Source of the DNA: Rhynchosporium graminicola | Lineage: Eukaryota; Ascomycota; Leotiomycetes; Helotiales; Ploettnerulaceae | Assembly (NCBI GenBank): GCA_900074885.1 | Contig: FJUW01000009.1 | Span: 248,001-312,000 of the forward strand | Reading direction: 5' to 3' | Length of the DNA: 64,000 bases | In this document: positions 34,202 to 45,885 of the stretch, in pieces | Layout of the letters: each line of letters starts with the position of its first letter | How positions within the stretch are numbered: position 1 is the stretch's first letter | Notes under the pieces: model-generated | Told to the model about the DNA's origin: nothing | Seen by the model: only the letters and a program-made list of their open reading frames with translations | Database searches by the model: none | Made by a program: the position numbers and the translations under genes

Positions 34202-37200
34202 AAGTCGTCCTCGCACGATCTATACCGTATCCCACCTTACCTCACCGTACCTATCTTCACGCGATTTCAATCTTCCTGAACGCGATCGTAACGTCCTGAT
34301 AAATGGTAATTTGCGCCAAGTCTCAATGTTTCTCAGCACGAACGTAGTTGAACCGTGACTGCGACGGAAGAAGCTGACACCGCTCGCTGCCCTGTGAAGA
34401 CCAAGGTACAGTAAGTAGCAGAGCAAGATTTCTCAAGATGCACCGCTATCGCGCGCGCAACGACTCCGGCTCCTGTGACTCCCTTATTCACCTGCAAGGA
34501 CTAGAGATGGGAGCGATGATGTGTGTGAGATCATGTGGCTACTACCATGGTTGGCCGGACGGACGCCTTAGAAGTTAGAATCGGGCTTTGCGACGCTGGT
34601 CGAGGGGAGGGTTTGGAAGGAGGAGGAGGAGGAGAAGGGTCGGTCAGCTTGGATTATCGTGTGTCTTGTACGCTGCGGGGTGGACAGACTTCGGCATTAT
34701 CTCTTCTGCTACTCCAGATCTGTTGGAAACGTGAGTGAAGGTGTGTGGATGGGGGTCGGGAAACGTGAATCGTCCGCTAGCTTGAGGCTGGGAACGGGGG
34801 GGAAGAAGATCGCATGGTTAGGCTTATGGGGGATATTTGAGGTAAATCTGTACTGTGGGGAACACTTTGGAGAGGAAAGGAAAGGGAAGATGTTGCGTTC
34901 AAGGCATTGAATAGCCCTGACATGTTTCGAGGCTGGACCTGGACTTTCGTCGCCGGTGAGTAGGGTGAAAGTCGCGGTTGGCAAGTCTCCTTTAGAGTCG
35001 CGAAACTCTCTCGGTCTTCCGGGGAGGGGAAGAAGGTTGAAGTCATGAAAAGTAACTTGTGATTTTGTATCATGCTATTTTTTTCCCCTTTTTTGGGGGG
35101 GAGTTGTGGAGTTTATTAGGGACTTTGATGTTGATATGGGGAATGTTGAAGGGCTTCACGGGAGACGAAATAGGATTGTTTTGGATGGAAAAATCTCAGA
35201 CTGGTATTTTGTTTAGGATGATCTTGGGCTTGTTTTTGATGTGTTGATGAGCCTCTTCGGTTCACGAATTTTGTGAGCTTCGTGTCTTGTTGCCGTGGGG
35301 CATATGCTTTCACTTGTGGAATGGACGTATATGACTGCGGGTTGCGAGTTGCAAGTTGTGAATTGCGAGCAATGAAGATATAGAATGTCTAAGCCTGTGT
35401 GCTCTGTGTTCCTCTGGTAGGTTTTATGGGTGGGCTGACTGAACTCTACTATCAGAGAGTTCTTGATCATCACTGACTCTTGGGTTCTAGCTTGCTATAT
35501 GAGATGTGGCTATAGCGTAAAGTTATACAGCTCAGACACAAGTGTAGAGTGGACATGATTCTCGAGGTGTAGCTTACGATTCTGATTTTGGTCAGCTAGA
35601 TATAAATACTAGTCTCATACAGATGCGTTAGCTTCCCGAGGATTTGGATCCATTGATCATATCTATGTCGCACGAGCAGGCTACTCCGTCATTCATCCAT
35701 TCCTTCCTTCCTTCCGCTGTTTAGTGTGACCAATGAATGGCTTACGATACTAGACTTGCTTCTTTCACTACTACTCTAGCTTAAGACAGGTTTTATGATT
35801 GCTCAGATTCGAGATCCTGCAGAACAAGTGATCGGCGATCGCTCTTTTGTTTGCTTGTTTGTGTTTCATTTGTTCGTTTGTTGTCTTCGGGAGCAGGAAT
35901 GGCTGGGAGGGGAGGGATGCAAGTGTGGAGGAGGCATGTGCCATGTTTGGGATCACTGTGTTGTGGTTGTTGAAGGACTGGAGGTGCCTCCGTGCGGGTT
36001 GGCTAGGGAGAGAGGGATTATGGGGGAACCGTTTATATTGTGAGAACACATGCGTACATTCAGAGTATCGGAAACTAGGTGACTTCTTTATTACGAAATT
36101 CGCAAACATCTACTCTATCGATAAGAATCTATTGAATTTGGCGTGCACACGTCAGCTATTCCAAGATCGTTATCGCACGTAGTCGATTTTGGATTTGTTT
36201 TGGACAGACTCGTGCGGAGAGGATGGGAAGGATGGCTGATGGGAAAGTGAGGTGTCGTTATTTGGAGAAGCTCGAGATGCGGGGATCCGATGCGGAATGT
36301 GGTACGTGACAGGTATTTGGGGATGGGATGGTTGAGCTGGGAAAGTCGGTGAGGGGATGGAGAAGGGAGAGAGATATGAAGATGAGGGTGAGGATGTGAA
36401 AAGGAGGGTGAAGATGGATTGATGATAGGTAGAGTAAAACATTAGATGCCTGGGGAGATATTTGCATGATATTGTAGTTACGCTGAGGCTATGAAGTCAC
36501 TTGCTTTAGCAGTCGAGCTTGGGCTGATTTGTCTACTCAGGCACAGGTATTGTATGTAAACCGCTTCGTGCATTTATTGTTAGGGTATCACTTTACTAAT
36601 GTCATCAAACAGTTGAGTGACTACAATAGTTATTTTCAGTACCATCTTGTTGTACTCATTCGTGACTTTGGCATCGAGTCATATATCAAATTGTCTCTTC
36701 GCCGGCTTCGAACACCATATCTCACAATACCTACAGTACAATAGCGGGTCCCACTATCAAACCCCGAATTCTCCTCCATATCCACACTCCCAAGAATCCA
36801 CATCGTGCGACTCGTGCAACGCGATCTGATTTGACGATACGAGAGAGATGAGATGAGACCGATCTCAGGCGACTATCCCTTTGTTGGCTAGACGCGTTGG
36901 AACTTTTGGCTTTGGGGCTTTCGTTCGATGCTGCCTTGCCATGCGCTCGCTACCTCTGTAAGTGTAGGTTAGGTATTCATCCCGACCGACCAATCGTGAG
37001 AGCGGGCTATTACGTGCAGGAAGGAGGATTTGCGCTCGAAGGCAGGCAGGTCGCAAGGAAGATGGTTTCTGGGGTTGGGCGAGAAGGTGATAGAGTTTGG
37101 TTGTTGAACGAGGCGGGCGGTTTGGCGGAGTAGTTTGTTTGTGATTCGGATTTTGTTCTAGAGGAACTTATTGAGAGGTTTGGGATGTGGCTTTGAATCA

Positions 37201-38434
37201 AAATCAATTGAGGGTCCAGGAGAGCTCCGTGGAGTGCCGAAGAGGCCTCGGGTATAAACCGGTTGCTGGGGATCAGGGCTTTGAGGATGTATCAAGAATT
37301 AACCTCTAGGAGTTGGGGAAGTTGTCACTTTTTGCGGTTCTGTCCGTCGTGTTACTATGGTCTGCTATAGGATTTTCAGGTGGCCAAGATTAGGTTGTTT
37401 TTGGGCTGCAGTTTGGTGGCTTTCATTCGTGATTAGGGGCTATTGATAGGTTGATGTCTCGATGAAGACCTGAATTAAACTCTCAAGTTTAATTACGAAC
37501 GTGCTGGTGTGCAAGTACGCTTGGTAGCCCGCGATGACGTGTGAAAAGTGCATCCGGATGTCCGCGGAGTCAGAATAAAGCAAATCAAAAACGTGGCATA
37601 TATTAACCGTCGGAGGACTTTATCGATATGGTGGAAACAATTGACTGTTCATGTAGGTACGGAGATAGCCACCGGGCTACACTTCTCCATTGAGAACTCG
37701 ATGCATGAGGTCAGCGGAAGGATCGAAAGACCATGCAAGGCACAGCCGCGGGCGGACAGATTGAGAAATATATTCGGATGTCTTCCGAGAAAGTAAAAAT
37801 CTCGGCTTCGTGATACCGTAGCACTTCGGTTATTCGATCATCCCATGTCGTCTCGTTATTGTTGATACAAGGTTCGAAATGACAGAGGATCATGTTTAGC
37901 TTACTTAGTAAGTCTTCGAATTCTGCTTAGCCCGGTGAGTACGGAGTAGGCGAGGAACAACCGAAGTACCCGAAACGAAGTCTGTAATCGTTCCGTGGTT
38001 TTGCGTTTTTCCTTTACTATCTCTCGTCTTGTGATGCTTTCCTCACACCGGAATGTTATTGATATTTCTATAAAATTGCATGAGGGTGTTGGGCGCGTAT
38101 AGAGTCGTACGTAAAGGAGCTCTTCTGGGCTCGAGCGCCGTCAAGACACATACTACAGTAGAAAGCTTGGATGAAGAAATAAAGAAAGCTAGTTTCATCA
38201 CAGAAATAGGACCTAGACAAAACAAAACCTCGTCTGGCTTCTCGGTCAGTCAGCAGAGGCCCTGAATCAAGATACGGCTACCGATAGAGCGTGAAGTGCA
38301 ACCAAACAACCATTTCAGCCCACACGAAAAGAGGAGTTCAAACGTGGCTTGAGGTCCGAAGAGGTTTGGTGTCGATCATTTTCGAGGTTGTTTAGCCCCC
38401 CACTTGGCTGAAGTTCCACGCACAAAATGACATA

Positions 38435-40256
38435 CAGTGAAACCCCTGTTATAACGATTGATTCGGGACAGTTAAAAATATCGTTATAACGGATATATCG
38501 TTATAAAGGAACGAGTTTATATTATATAAGCTACCTATCAAGGGAACCCTAGGAGAGCGAGTCTCTCTCTATAGACTGCAACTCCTGCTCGTAGCGCTTA
38601 ATTACTCGTATATAACTTGTATTTATAGTTCTTTACTTCTCTATAAAGTAAAGTAATACCTTTAAAGCTTGCTTTACGTCTTAAATAGAGTATTCTGACT
38701 CTAGAACTAAGTCTCTAGCCTCGTCTTTATCCTCTAGAGTTTCGCTTTGCAAGTGATCTTCTATTATCTCTTATAATAAAGCGTCGTTAGTCTACTTATT
38801 CTCTATATTAATTGCGTCTATTATAGCTTCTTCCGGGGGGTTTAAGAAGTTACTTAAACTTATAGCGTCCCTGATATCTACTACTATTGAAGCTTATTAA
38901 TAAAACTATATAAGATTAGCTAGCTAAGGTGATATCGGAAAAGCTATTAGAGCTACGACTAGAGTTAATTTCCGGAAGTAGTTATAAATTGTCATATTAC
39001 TAACGTTTATAAACTAACTCCGGAATACCTATCGTAGAGCTAAGTGGACGTTTATAGATTATACTAGCTTATCTCCTCTTTTAAGGCAGTCGATTATATA
39101 TTATAGCTAATAACAACAGTAATAGGCCTTAAGATTCTGAATAATACCTTGATTAAGAGGTTAGAAACGACTCGTCGAGTTTAGAGGTAGCTAGTAAATC
39201 CGAATATTCGCAAGTAGCGGATATAGTTCTAAGCTAGTATAATAAGCTAAGAAGTTATCTATAGCTAGTAAGATAGTTCTATTACTAATATAGCGATAGA
39301 AAGCCTTTAGCTAGTTAACTATAATAACTATATTCATCTAAGCCTTCTTATTCTATTACTACTCGCCTCCTATAGTCGAAACGCTGATATTCCGTAAAGC
39401 GCATAGCGTTTTATGCTTTCTAATACACTATATTAGAAGCTTATTACTTCCTATAGCGTTTATATAAATAATAAGAGATATTCGAGACTTATCCTTCTTC
39501 AGGCTAGCGCGGGGTTATATTAATAGACCGCGAGAAGGGGTTATTCTCCAGAATAAGCCGGTTTCGTCTATATTATATATATCCTCCTTATTATATTCGC
39601 CGGCTAGTGTTCGTAGAGCCTTTATCTTATCTTTAGTCGATTCTAGTATAGAGACGTCTTCTCTAAAGCGCTATTATACTCGTACGTTATATCTCTTCTT
39701 ATAGCTTTTAAGCTAGCGTTTACTGAATTCAGGGCAAGACTTGCCCTGATATTAAGGTAATTAGTACTAGAGAGTCTACGCCTTCTGCCGTATGATTTCA
39801 CCTATTATAAACCCTCCGCGAGCCTTAATCCGAAGCTACTATTATATAAGAATCTGCTCTAAGTCTTCCTAATAGCCTACTTATAGTCGTGATTATATAC
39901 TATTAATTACTAAAGCTATAGACGTGTCGTTAAGGTGGGAGAAATAAGCTCTAAGAGACTCTGATATAGTTAACTAGCTAATCTTATAGTTAAATTAAGT
40001 ATAGAACTAATTAATATAAGCCTTATAAGACAGTATAAGCGTTTAGGAGCTTTACTAGCGTCGTAGAGCTCGTCGCTGCTTAATTGTAATTGATATTCGA
40101 GGCATACTGAGCTGAACTGATATAACAATATACGGCAATTTGGTAACGATATCGTTGATATTAGGAATTATATAAGAAAACGCTCTGTCCGTGGAAATAT
40201 ATCGCTATAATGGAAATATCGTTATAACGGTGATCATTATAACAGGGGTTTTACTG
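38435..40256 (-). mobile_element. pogo/Tigger-type (Tc1-mariner) DNA transposon, RIP-degraded
   Basis: Complete 1822-bp element flanked by TA on both sides (38433-38434 and 40257-40258), the expected target-site duplication. The left end reads CAGTGAAACCCCTGTTATAA and the inverted right end CAGTAAAACCCCTGTTATAA; further in, both carry ATCGTTATAA-type subterminal repeats. The interior is strikingly AT-rich compared with its flanks and has no long open frame on either strand. Length and termini fit a full-length Fot1/pogo-like element. Stop codons and substitutions sit where C-to-T or G-to-A changes explain them, consistent with repeat-induced point mutation. There is no sign of recent activity. 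Confidence 0.9.
38700..40105 (-). pseudogene. transposase relic (DDE_1, pogo family)
   Basis: Reading the minus strand through stop codons gives recognisable transposase fragments. Around 39330-39115 there is LLAIDNF, then ANIRIY followed by a stop and LPLNSTSRF, then a stop and PLNQGIIQNLKAYY. This matches the pogo consensus around the second and third catalytic acidic residues (DN... and LQPLDQGI..), with Gln turned to stop and the third catalytic Asp turned to Asn. A plausible original start, MPRISITIKQRR, is at 40105. The limits given are approximate. The gene is dead; it is the internal gene of the surrounding transposon. Confidence 0.8.
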
Positions 40257-40258
40257 TA

Positions 40259-43200
40259 AAATGGATTGATGCTTGCCCATTGGATTGTGGAATGATCCAC
40301 GTTCACATCACCGTAACTGTAAAATGATCCAGGTACGTACCGGAATATATAGGCGGCTGGCTTGCAGGCAAGGGCCCCAGTTCCCTTACGACACTCTTAC
40401 GAGGAGCGTGTGCTTGGCGTGGTGCATAAACTCAACATACGCACGCACACTCCCTCGACTTCCATCGCCTTGAAAGAAGCAGATACCAACAAATACGGAA
40501 TGGGATGAGTCGCAAGGAACCTAGACTACCTAGAACTGGGATGAATATAGATATCGAGAGATACCTGGTGGTGGGGACGGACGGGGACTTATGAAAAGTA
40601 GATGAACAAGTAAGTATAGCTGACATATTGAATGAATGATAAGAACAAGCAAGTAAGCAAGTAGAGAACAAAAATCATCAATCAATTAATGAAGAGATGC
40701 TCAAGGCACCTACCTACGCACTCAACCTCGTAGGCAGGCAGAATAGAATTGAATTGAATTGAAGCCACTTGACCTGATCTACCTAGGTAGCTAGCTACCA
40801 TGTAGTACTGTAATAGTCGGGTATTCATCCTGCGAACTCTGCACTACTCGTGCTCCAGCTTGCACCACTGCAAGGGCTTATTAGAGTTTTTGAAGTTTAG
40901 GTAGGCTAGGAGGATTGATTGAGGATGTGAGGGTGTGAGGATGTGAGGATGGAGGTCCCCTGGAGCTTGGGCAGGTAGACTGATGTACTAGGTAAGTAGC
41001 ACGCAGTACAGTAGGTAGGTTCTATCCCCTCCCCTCCCCTCCTTCCGCCCTGGCTCGCCCTCGCCCTCGCCCTCGCCCAACGCCACGCTATACTGGCACT
41101 ACACGACACTACACTACACACTATACCACACCACACTAACACTACCGCATGCATTATTATCAGAGCGCTCATATTCACTCGCTTCCATTCTCTTCCTCTT
41201 CTCTCACCCACCTTCCCTTTCCTCCCCTTCCCTCGTCATCAAACCACACGTCGACCCCCTATTGAATTCGTTCTGCCGGTTCGTCTGCGTCAATTGATTT
41301 CTGTCGATATCTCGGTCCTTTGCGTCCTTTCGTATCGCCGGTGTTTTCGAAATTTCCGCTTTGCCATCAGATTTCTAGTTTTCCAGCAGGTCAAAAGTAA
41401 GTTAGTTGATGATCCTAAGCAAGCCAGCCCTCACTGGACGGACGACTGCACGCGATGGAGAGTCAACCCCAACGCAACCCCTCATCAGCTCTGTCCAGCC
41501 CGCCCTCGGCCCTATCTCAGCTCTGCTTGCATTACTAGATGCCATCAACTTGGGAAGCCGTATGGTGTCGTGAAGACCCGGAGGCCAAAGTTGGTCGTCT
41601 GGAGTCCGCTGGCGCAAACTCTGCTTCACGTCGCCGACTTTCGATGCACGTCCTTCCGGGTGCGCGTTTGCTGGCAAACCCGGCGCAAAGCTCCAGTACA
41701 GAGGCTATCTAGTCATGCAAAGCTCAATCGCACTTTGAAGCGTGGCGACATCCACCTAGAATAATTCTCGCTGACCTGATCTACGTTGCCTTAGAATTTC
41801 AAGCAATCCTCAGCGATTCTTTCCGTCGGATCTCACCATCTTCGAGATCTTTTCGTCCGCGAATATCCAGCTGTCGCAAATTTCGAGTCGATTTCCGTCA
41901 CGCTTGTCGCTTCCATTACCTCTTCATCGCGGTAGCGAATTTAAGCAGGTCAGCAGGATATCTTAATCGTGCGGCTACCGGAAAAATTTCTTGAGGTAAG
42001 CTCCGCCTCCGAAGATCTATCGTGTGGTTGGCAGACCCTTTGAAGACTGGCGAGAGAGAGCCGAAGCTGGATTACAGTATCTCGACACGAATTGCGCTCT
42101 CGGAAAGTTGGTGACAGGATGTCGGATGTCTTGGGCTTTGATCCCATGGACGACGTATTTCTTTTTGTAGAGGGCAACGGATCTGCAGTTGTACCGTGTA
42201 GCCATAGACCCGTCCGCCGTGGACAGAGTCCGGCGGCTCCAGGGCAAACGGCTATTATGCCATCAAAGTCGCTCTGGCAAGTTTGCTGTGCACTTGGAAC
42301 TTCCACATGCGAATCCATACGTCCCATTCCTTTTGTACCGCAATCTAATAGAGCGATGTTTCAAGACCTAGCTGTACGGGCGATGGCAATGAGCGCTCTG
42401 CGGAGGAGCTGTAAACCGCCAATTTCGGTTCTCCTCTCTCTTTATGGTAGTGTCCCAAAGAGAGCTCAGATTCTCATTCCGAGCCTACATTAAACCACAG
42501 CGTGGTTTCGGTTTGGCCAAGCCCGGCGTTACCCCGCAAGCCGTTGTTGAGAAAGTCCCAGAGTGCATCTGTTCTGTTCTATTTCCGTTGCGTTACGTTG
42601 CTTTTTCAATTTGGCCAGTTCTTTGTTTTAGGCCATTTGAACTATTGCCATTCTTCCTAGTGGGTTTTTAGTTGTGGTTATTCCAGTATTTGGGTAGAGA
42701 TGCGATAGACAGGCAATAGAGTGCCCACTTGGATGCCATGAGCAGCGTCAGCAACGCTCCGAAATGGTCGTAAGGCGACTTTCATTTCAACGACCAATTG
42801 CCAACTCAATTGCTTCCTTTGCGCGCTTCCATAGCTGGTAGGCTTCGTGACTGTTACAGCCTGATAAATTCGCATGCGCGAGAATATAGGCGTAAATGAG
42901 TGGGAGAAAATGTGCCACAAGAAGCCACCAGCTTGCGTAGCAACTGCATCTTTGTTGAGACTGAGTTTTGTTCATGACGAAAGCTTGGGCCGGGCGGCAG
43001 CCAGTTTGGCGATTTCTGTTAGTGTTTCGAGGACTTGGTGATTTGACGACTTAGTGGTTCGAGGACGCTTGCCGCAAGCGCTTCAACGTCGCAAACACCC
43101 CAACACATCTTCTTATTTATCCATATAACTGTCTGGCAAAAAGCAACGCGTTCGCTATCGCTGCGAGTTTGTGCGTTGTTGTCAATGCTTTGTTGTTGTT

Positions 43201-44167
43201 CAAATGAGTGTTGGTCTTCAGGCCACCGCAGTCGCGTCTGCTGAAGCGAGCGCAAGTTGAAATTGTCTTCTTAGTAAAGTTCCAAAACAAGATGCCGACT
43301 TTGAATTGCCACTGTCATCAAAGATGTAGAGGACTTGGTAGAAAGCAGTAACACCATATCCCTGCCCCATTTGATTGTCTCTGCAGTTCGCATTAGCCCT
43401 TCGCCCCCACTCCATATTGAAAGTGATGGCAAAGCAGCATCCCCTTTAGGAAGAGCAGGCTCACTAGCTAAATTTTTAAATATGGGACTGCTCTGAGCGC
43501 GCTCTATTGCCATCAAAGTCACCTTTACACGCTCCTGCCATTATCAAGCTTGAGATACCCGAGCTAGTCTGCCTCTTCACTACAAGATCAATCCTCCGCA
43601 TGAATAACACACAACCCCTGATAGACTGGAATCATCTACTTGGTGGCAATGTCCATAGAGACATTCACTTGTGATTCACAGAATGTGTGATGTCTTTCCT
43701 TATGTATTGCTTTGGTTTAGGAAGGAGGGTGGAGAAAAGCTTATTTTCTGGGTATCCACCAGAGTAGTCCGCTACCAGTGCTAAAAGTCCTCTGCACAGT
43801 TCATTGCGTCTGTCTGTGACTTTGCTATTCGTTGTATTTATCAAGACTACGGAAGGCCTTCTATTACCTTCGTATTCTTGGAGGGCCTTCAGCCATCTTC
43901 TTACCTTTTCTGTTCCGGAGCTTCAGAGGGTCTGCCTGTTCACACACTGCTGATCTAGCGCAGTCTGATTCACAGCGCTCTCGGCTAACCTGATTAGACC
44001 ACTTCGCCTTCGCCTTCGATCTTTGATCCTCATTCATCTTATTTCTACAACGTCTCCGTTCCTTGACCGGTCGCAACTGCACCATCTACACTCATCCCTT
44101 CCTGTCCACACAGCACTCCTTTGCACACATACACATAATCTCGCGCCTCGCACCCGTCATTACAACA
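40259..44167. other. 3.9-kb spacer upstream of the NAM8-like gene
   Basis: Contains CTACCTAGGTAG palindromes near 40779-40798 and a CTCGCC hexanucleotide run at about 41054-41078. Several 75-156-residue frames on both strands (for example 41294-41764 and 42092-42493) have no recognisable motifs. The final few hundred bases are pyrimidine-rich and likely include the promoter and leader of the RNA-binding protein gene. Confidence 0.45.
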
Positions 44168-45885
44168 ATGGCGTTCCAGTACGACCCCAATCAGCAGAAC
44201 CAATTCTCGCAAGAGAACGCTGGCAACGGTATGCAGCAACAACAGGGACCGCCTCCCCCTCAAGGTATGCAGCCCCAGCAAGGTAACCAGCAGCAGGGAG
44301 GCCAGGAAGGTGGATCTCCTGCTCCTTTCCAGCAACAAGGTGGCCAAGACGGCGGCAGTGCCAACGGCGATGCGAAGACTACGCTCTGGTAAGTTAAGAT
44401 TATCATTTCCACTGACCTCCACCATCTTTCTGTAACGATACCGCGTCACCAAAAGCATCATCTACAAGCTGCAAGCAACTTGAAGTTTTGTTGAGGCGCT
44501 AGAGATCTGGTTTGATCAGCTCTTGCGATTAACTCCGCACTCGATCGCCTCACTCACAACAGTCAACGTTCCTATGTTCCTTTCTCGCATTACATCTTCC
44601 TACCACCTACCTCACTTTCTCAGCGCCTCACCATTACGTCATGTTGTCTCCAACCTGTCTTACTAATCGTGTTCAGGATGGGCGAGTTGGAGCCATGGAT
44701 TGACGAGAACTTCATCCGATCGGTCTGGTTCGGTATGGGCGAGTCTGTCAACGTCAAGATGATCAGAGACAAGTTCTCTGGGTAAGTGGTACTAAAAATA
44801 ATACTTGATGATCATGTGCTAAGACTACATTCAATAGTAACGCTGGCTATTGCTTCATCGACTTCGCTAGCCCTGCTGCTGCTGCGAAGGCTCTTTCCTT
44901 AAATGGTTCCATGATCCCAAACACCTCTCGACCATTCAAGCTCAACTGGGCCTCTGGTGGCGGTCTTGCTGATAGACGGTCAGATTCCCGGCTCATGATT
45001 CTACTCTCGTACATTCCCCGCAAAATAGAAACACAAAGCTGACTGCTTCAACAGCGATGACCGTGGTCCTGAATTCTCCATCTTCGTTGGTGACCTTGGA
45101 CCTGAAGTCAACGAGTACGTCCTTGTATCACTCTTCCAGGCTCGCTTCCCCTCTTGCAAGTCTGCCAAGATCATGACCGATCCAATCTCTGGCATGTCAC
45201 GCGGATACGGCTTCGTTCGATTCGCCAATGAGGAGGATCAACAACGTGCTCTCTCTGAGATGCAGGGTGTTTACTGTGGAAACCGCCCAATGCGCATTTC
45301 TACTGCCACTCCAAAGAACAAGTCTGGTGGCGGCGGTCCCCCTGGTGGTATGCCTATGCAAGGTGGTCCGCCTATGGGCGGCCCTGGCATGCCTGCTGCT
45401 CCAGGCATGTACAGCATGGGTGCACCTCCTCCGATGGGATACGGAGGTGGGGGCTATGGCGCTCCTCAGCCCATGAACCAGTTCACCGACCCCAACAACA
45501 CAACTGTCTTCGTCGGTGGTCTTTCAGGCTACGTCACTGAGGACGAGCTCCGTTCATTCTTCCAAGGCTTTGGTGAGATTACCTACGTCAAGATTCCACC
45601 CGGAAAGGGATGTGGGTTCGTGCAATTCGTGCAGCGCCACGCTGCAGAGATGGCTATCAACCAGATGCAAGGTTATCCTATCGGTAATTCCCGTGTCCGT
45701 CTGTCCTGGGGTCGATCCCAGAACAACTCTGGACCTGCCGGCACTCCTTACCGCCCAGCTCCTCCTCCACCTCAGTACTCGTCCATGGGCATGCCTCCGG
45801 CTCACCCATATGGCCAATTCCAACCTTTGCAGGTAAGAAGCCACTCATTTGCCACTCTCCATACTTGCTAACCGTCTCACAGTAG
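44168..45885 (+). CDS. NAM8: three-RRM RNA-binding protein (NAM8/Csx1 type)
   Basis: RNA-binding protein of the TIA-1/Nam8/Csx1 group. Family members act in U1 snRNP 5'-splice-site selection or in stress-related mRNA stability. Exons 44168-44388, 44677-44781, 44838-44978, 45055-45832 and 45883-45885; 415 residues. The N-terminus is Gln/Gly-rich. RRM1 starts at LWMGELEPWID and has GYCFIDF; RRM2 has IFVGDLGPEV and GYGFVRF; RRM3 has VFVGGLSGYV and GCGFVQF. Gly/Pro/Met-rich linkers separate RRM2 and RRM3, and the C-terminal tail is Pro-rich. By the splice signals used here the last exon supplies only the TAG stop after GQFQPLQ. Reading through the donor would add 12 residues instead, and more distal exons cannot be excluded. 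The assignment between Nam8 and Csx1 function is open. Confidence 0.88.

Larger units (their letters stand above)
33279..38434. other. 5.2-kb spacer downstream of the histidine kinase
   Basis: Contains the kinase 3' UTR and a run of short frames with no recognisable product. Two microsatellites are listed separately. Purine-rich G/A tracts occur at 34600-34640 and 36200-36430. Confidence 0.5.

Noticed and set aside
41294..42493. Frames of 156 (+), 125 (-) and 133 (+) residues upstream of the NAM8-like gene
   Set aside because: No motif, signal peptide or plausible intron joins; overlapping frames on both strands suggest chance.
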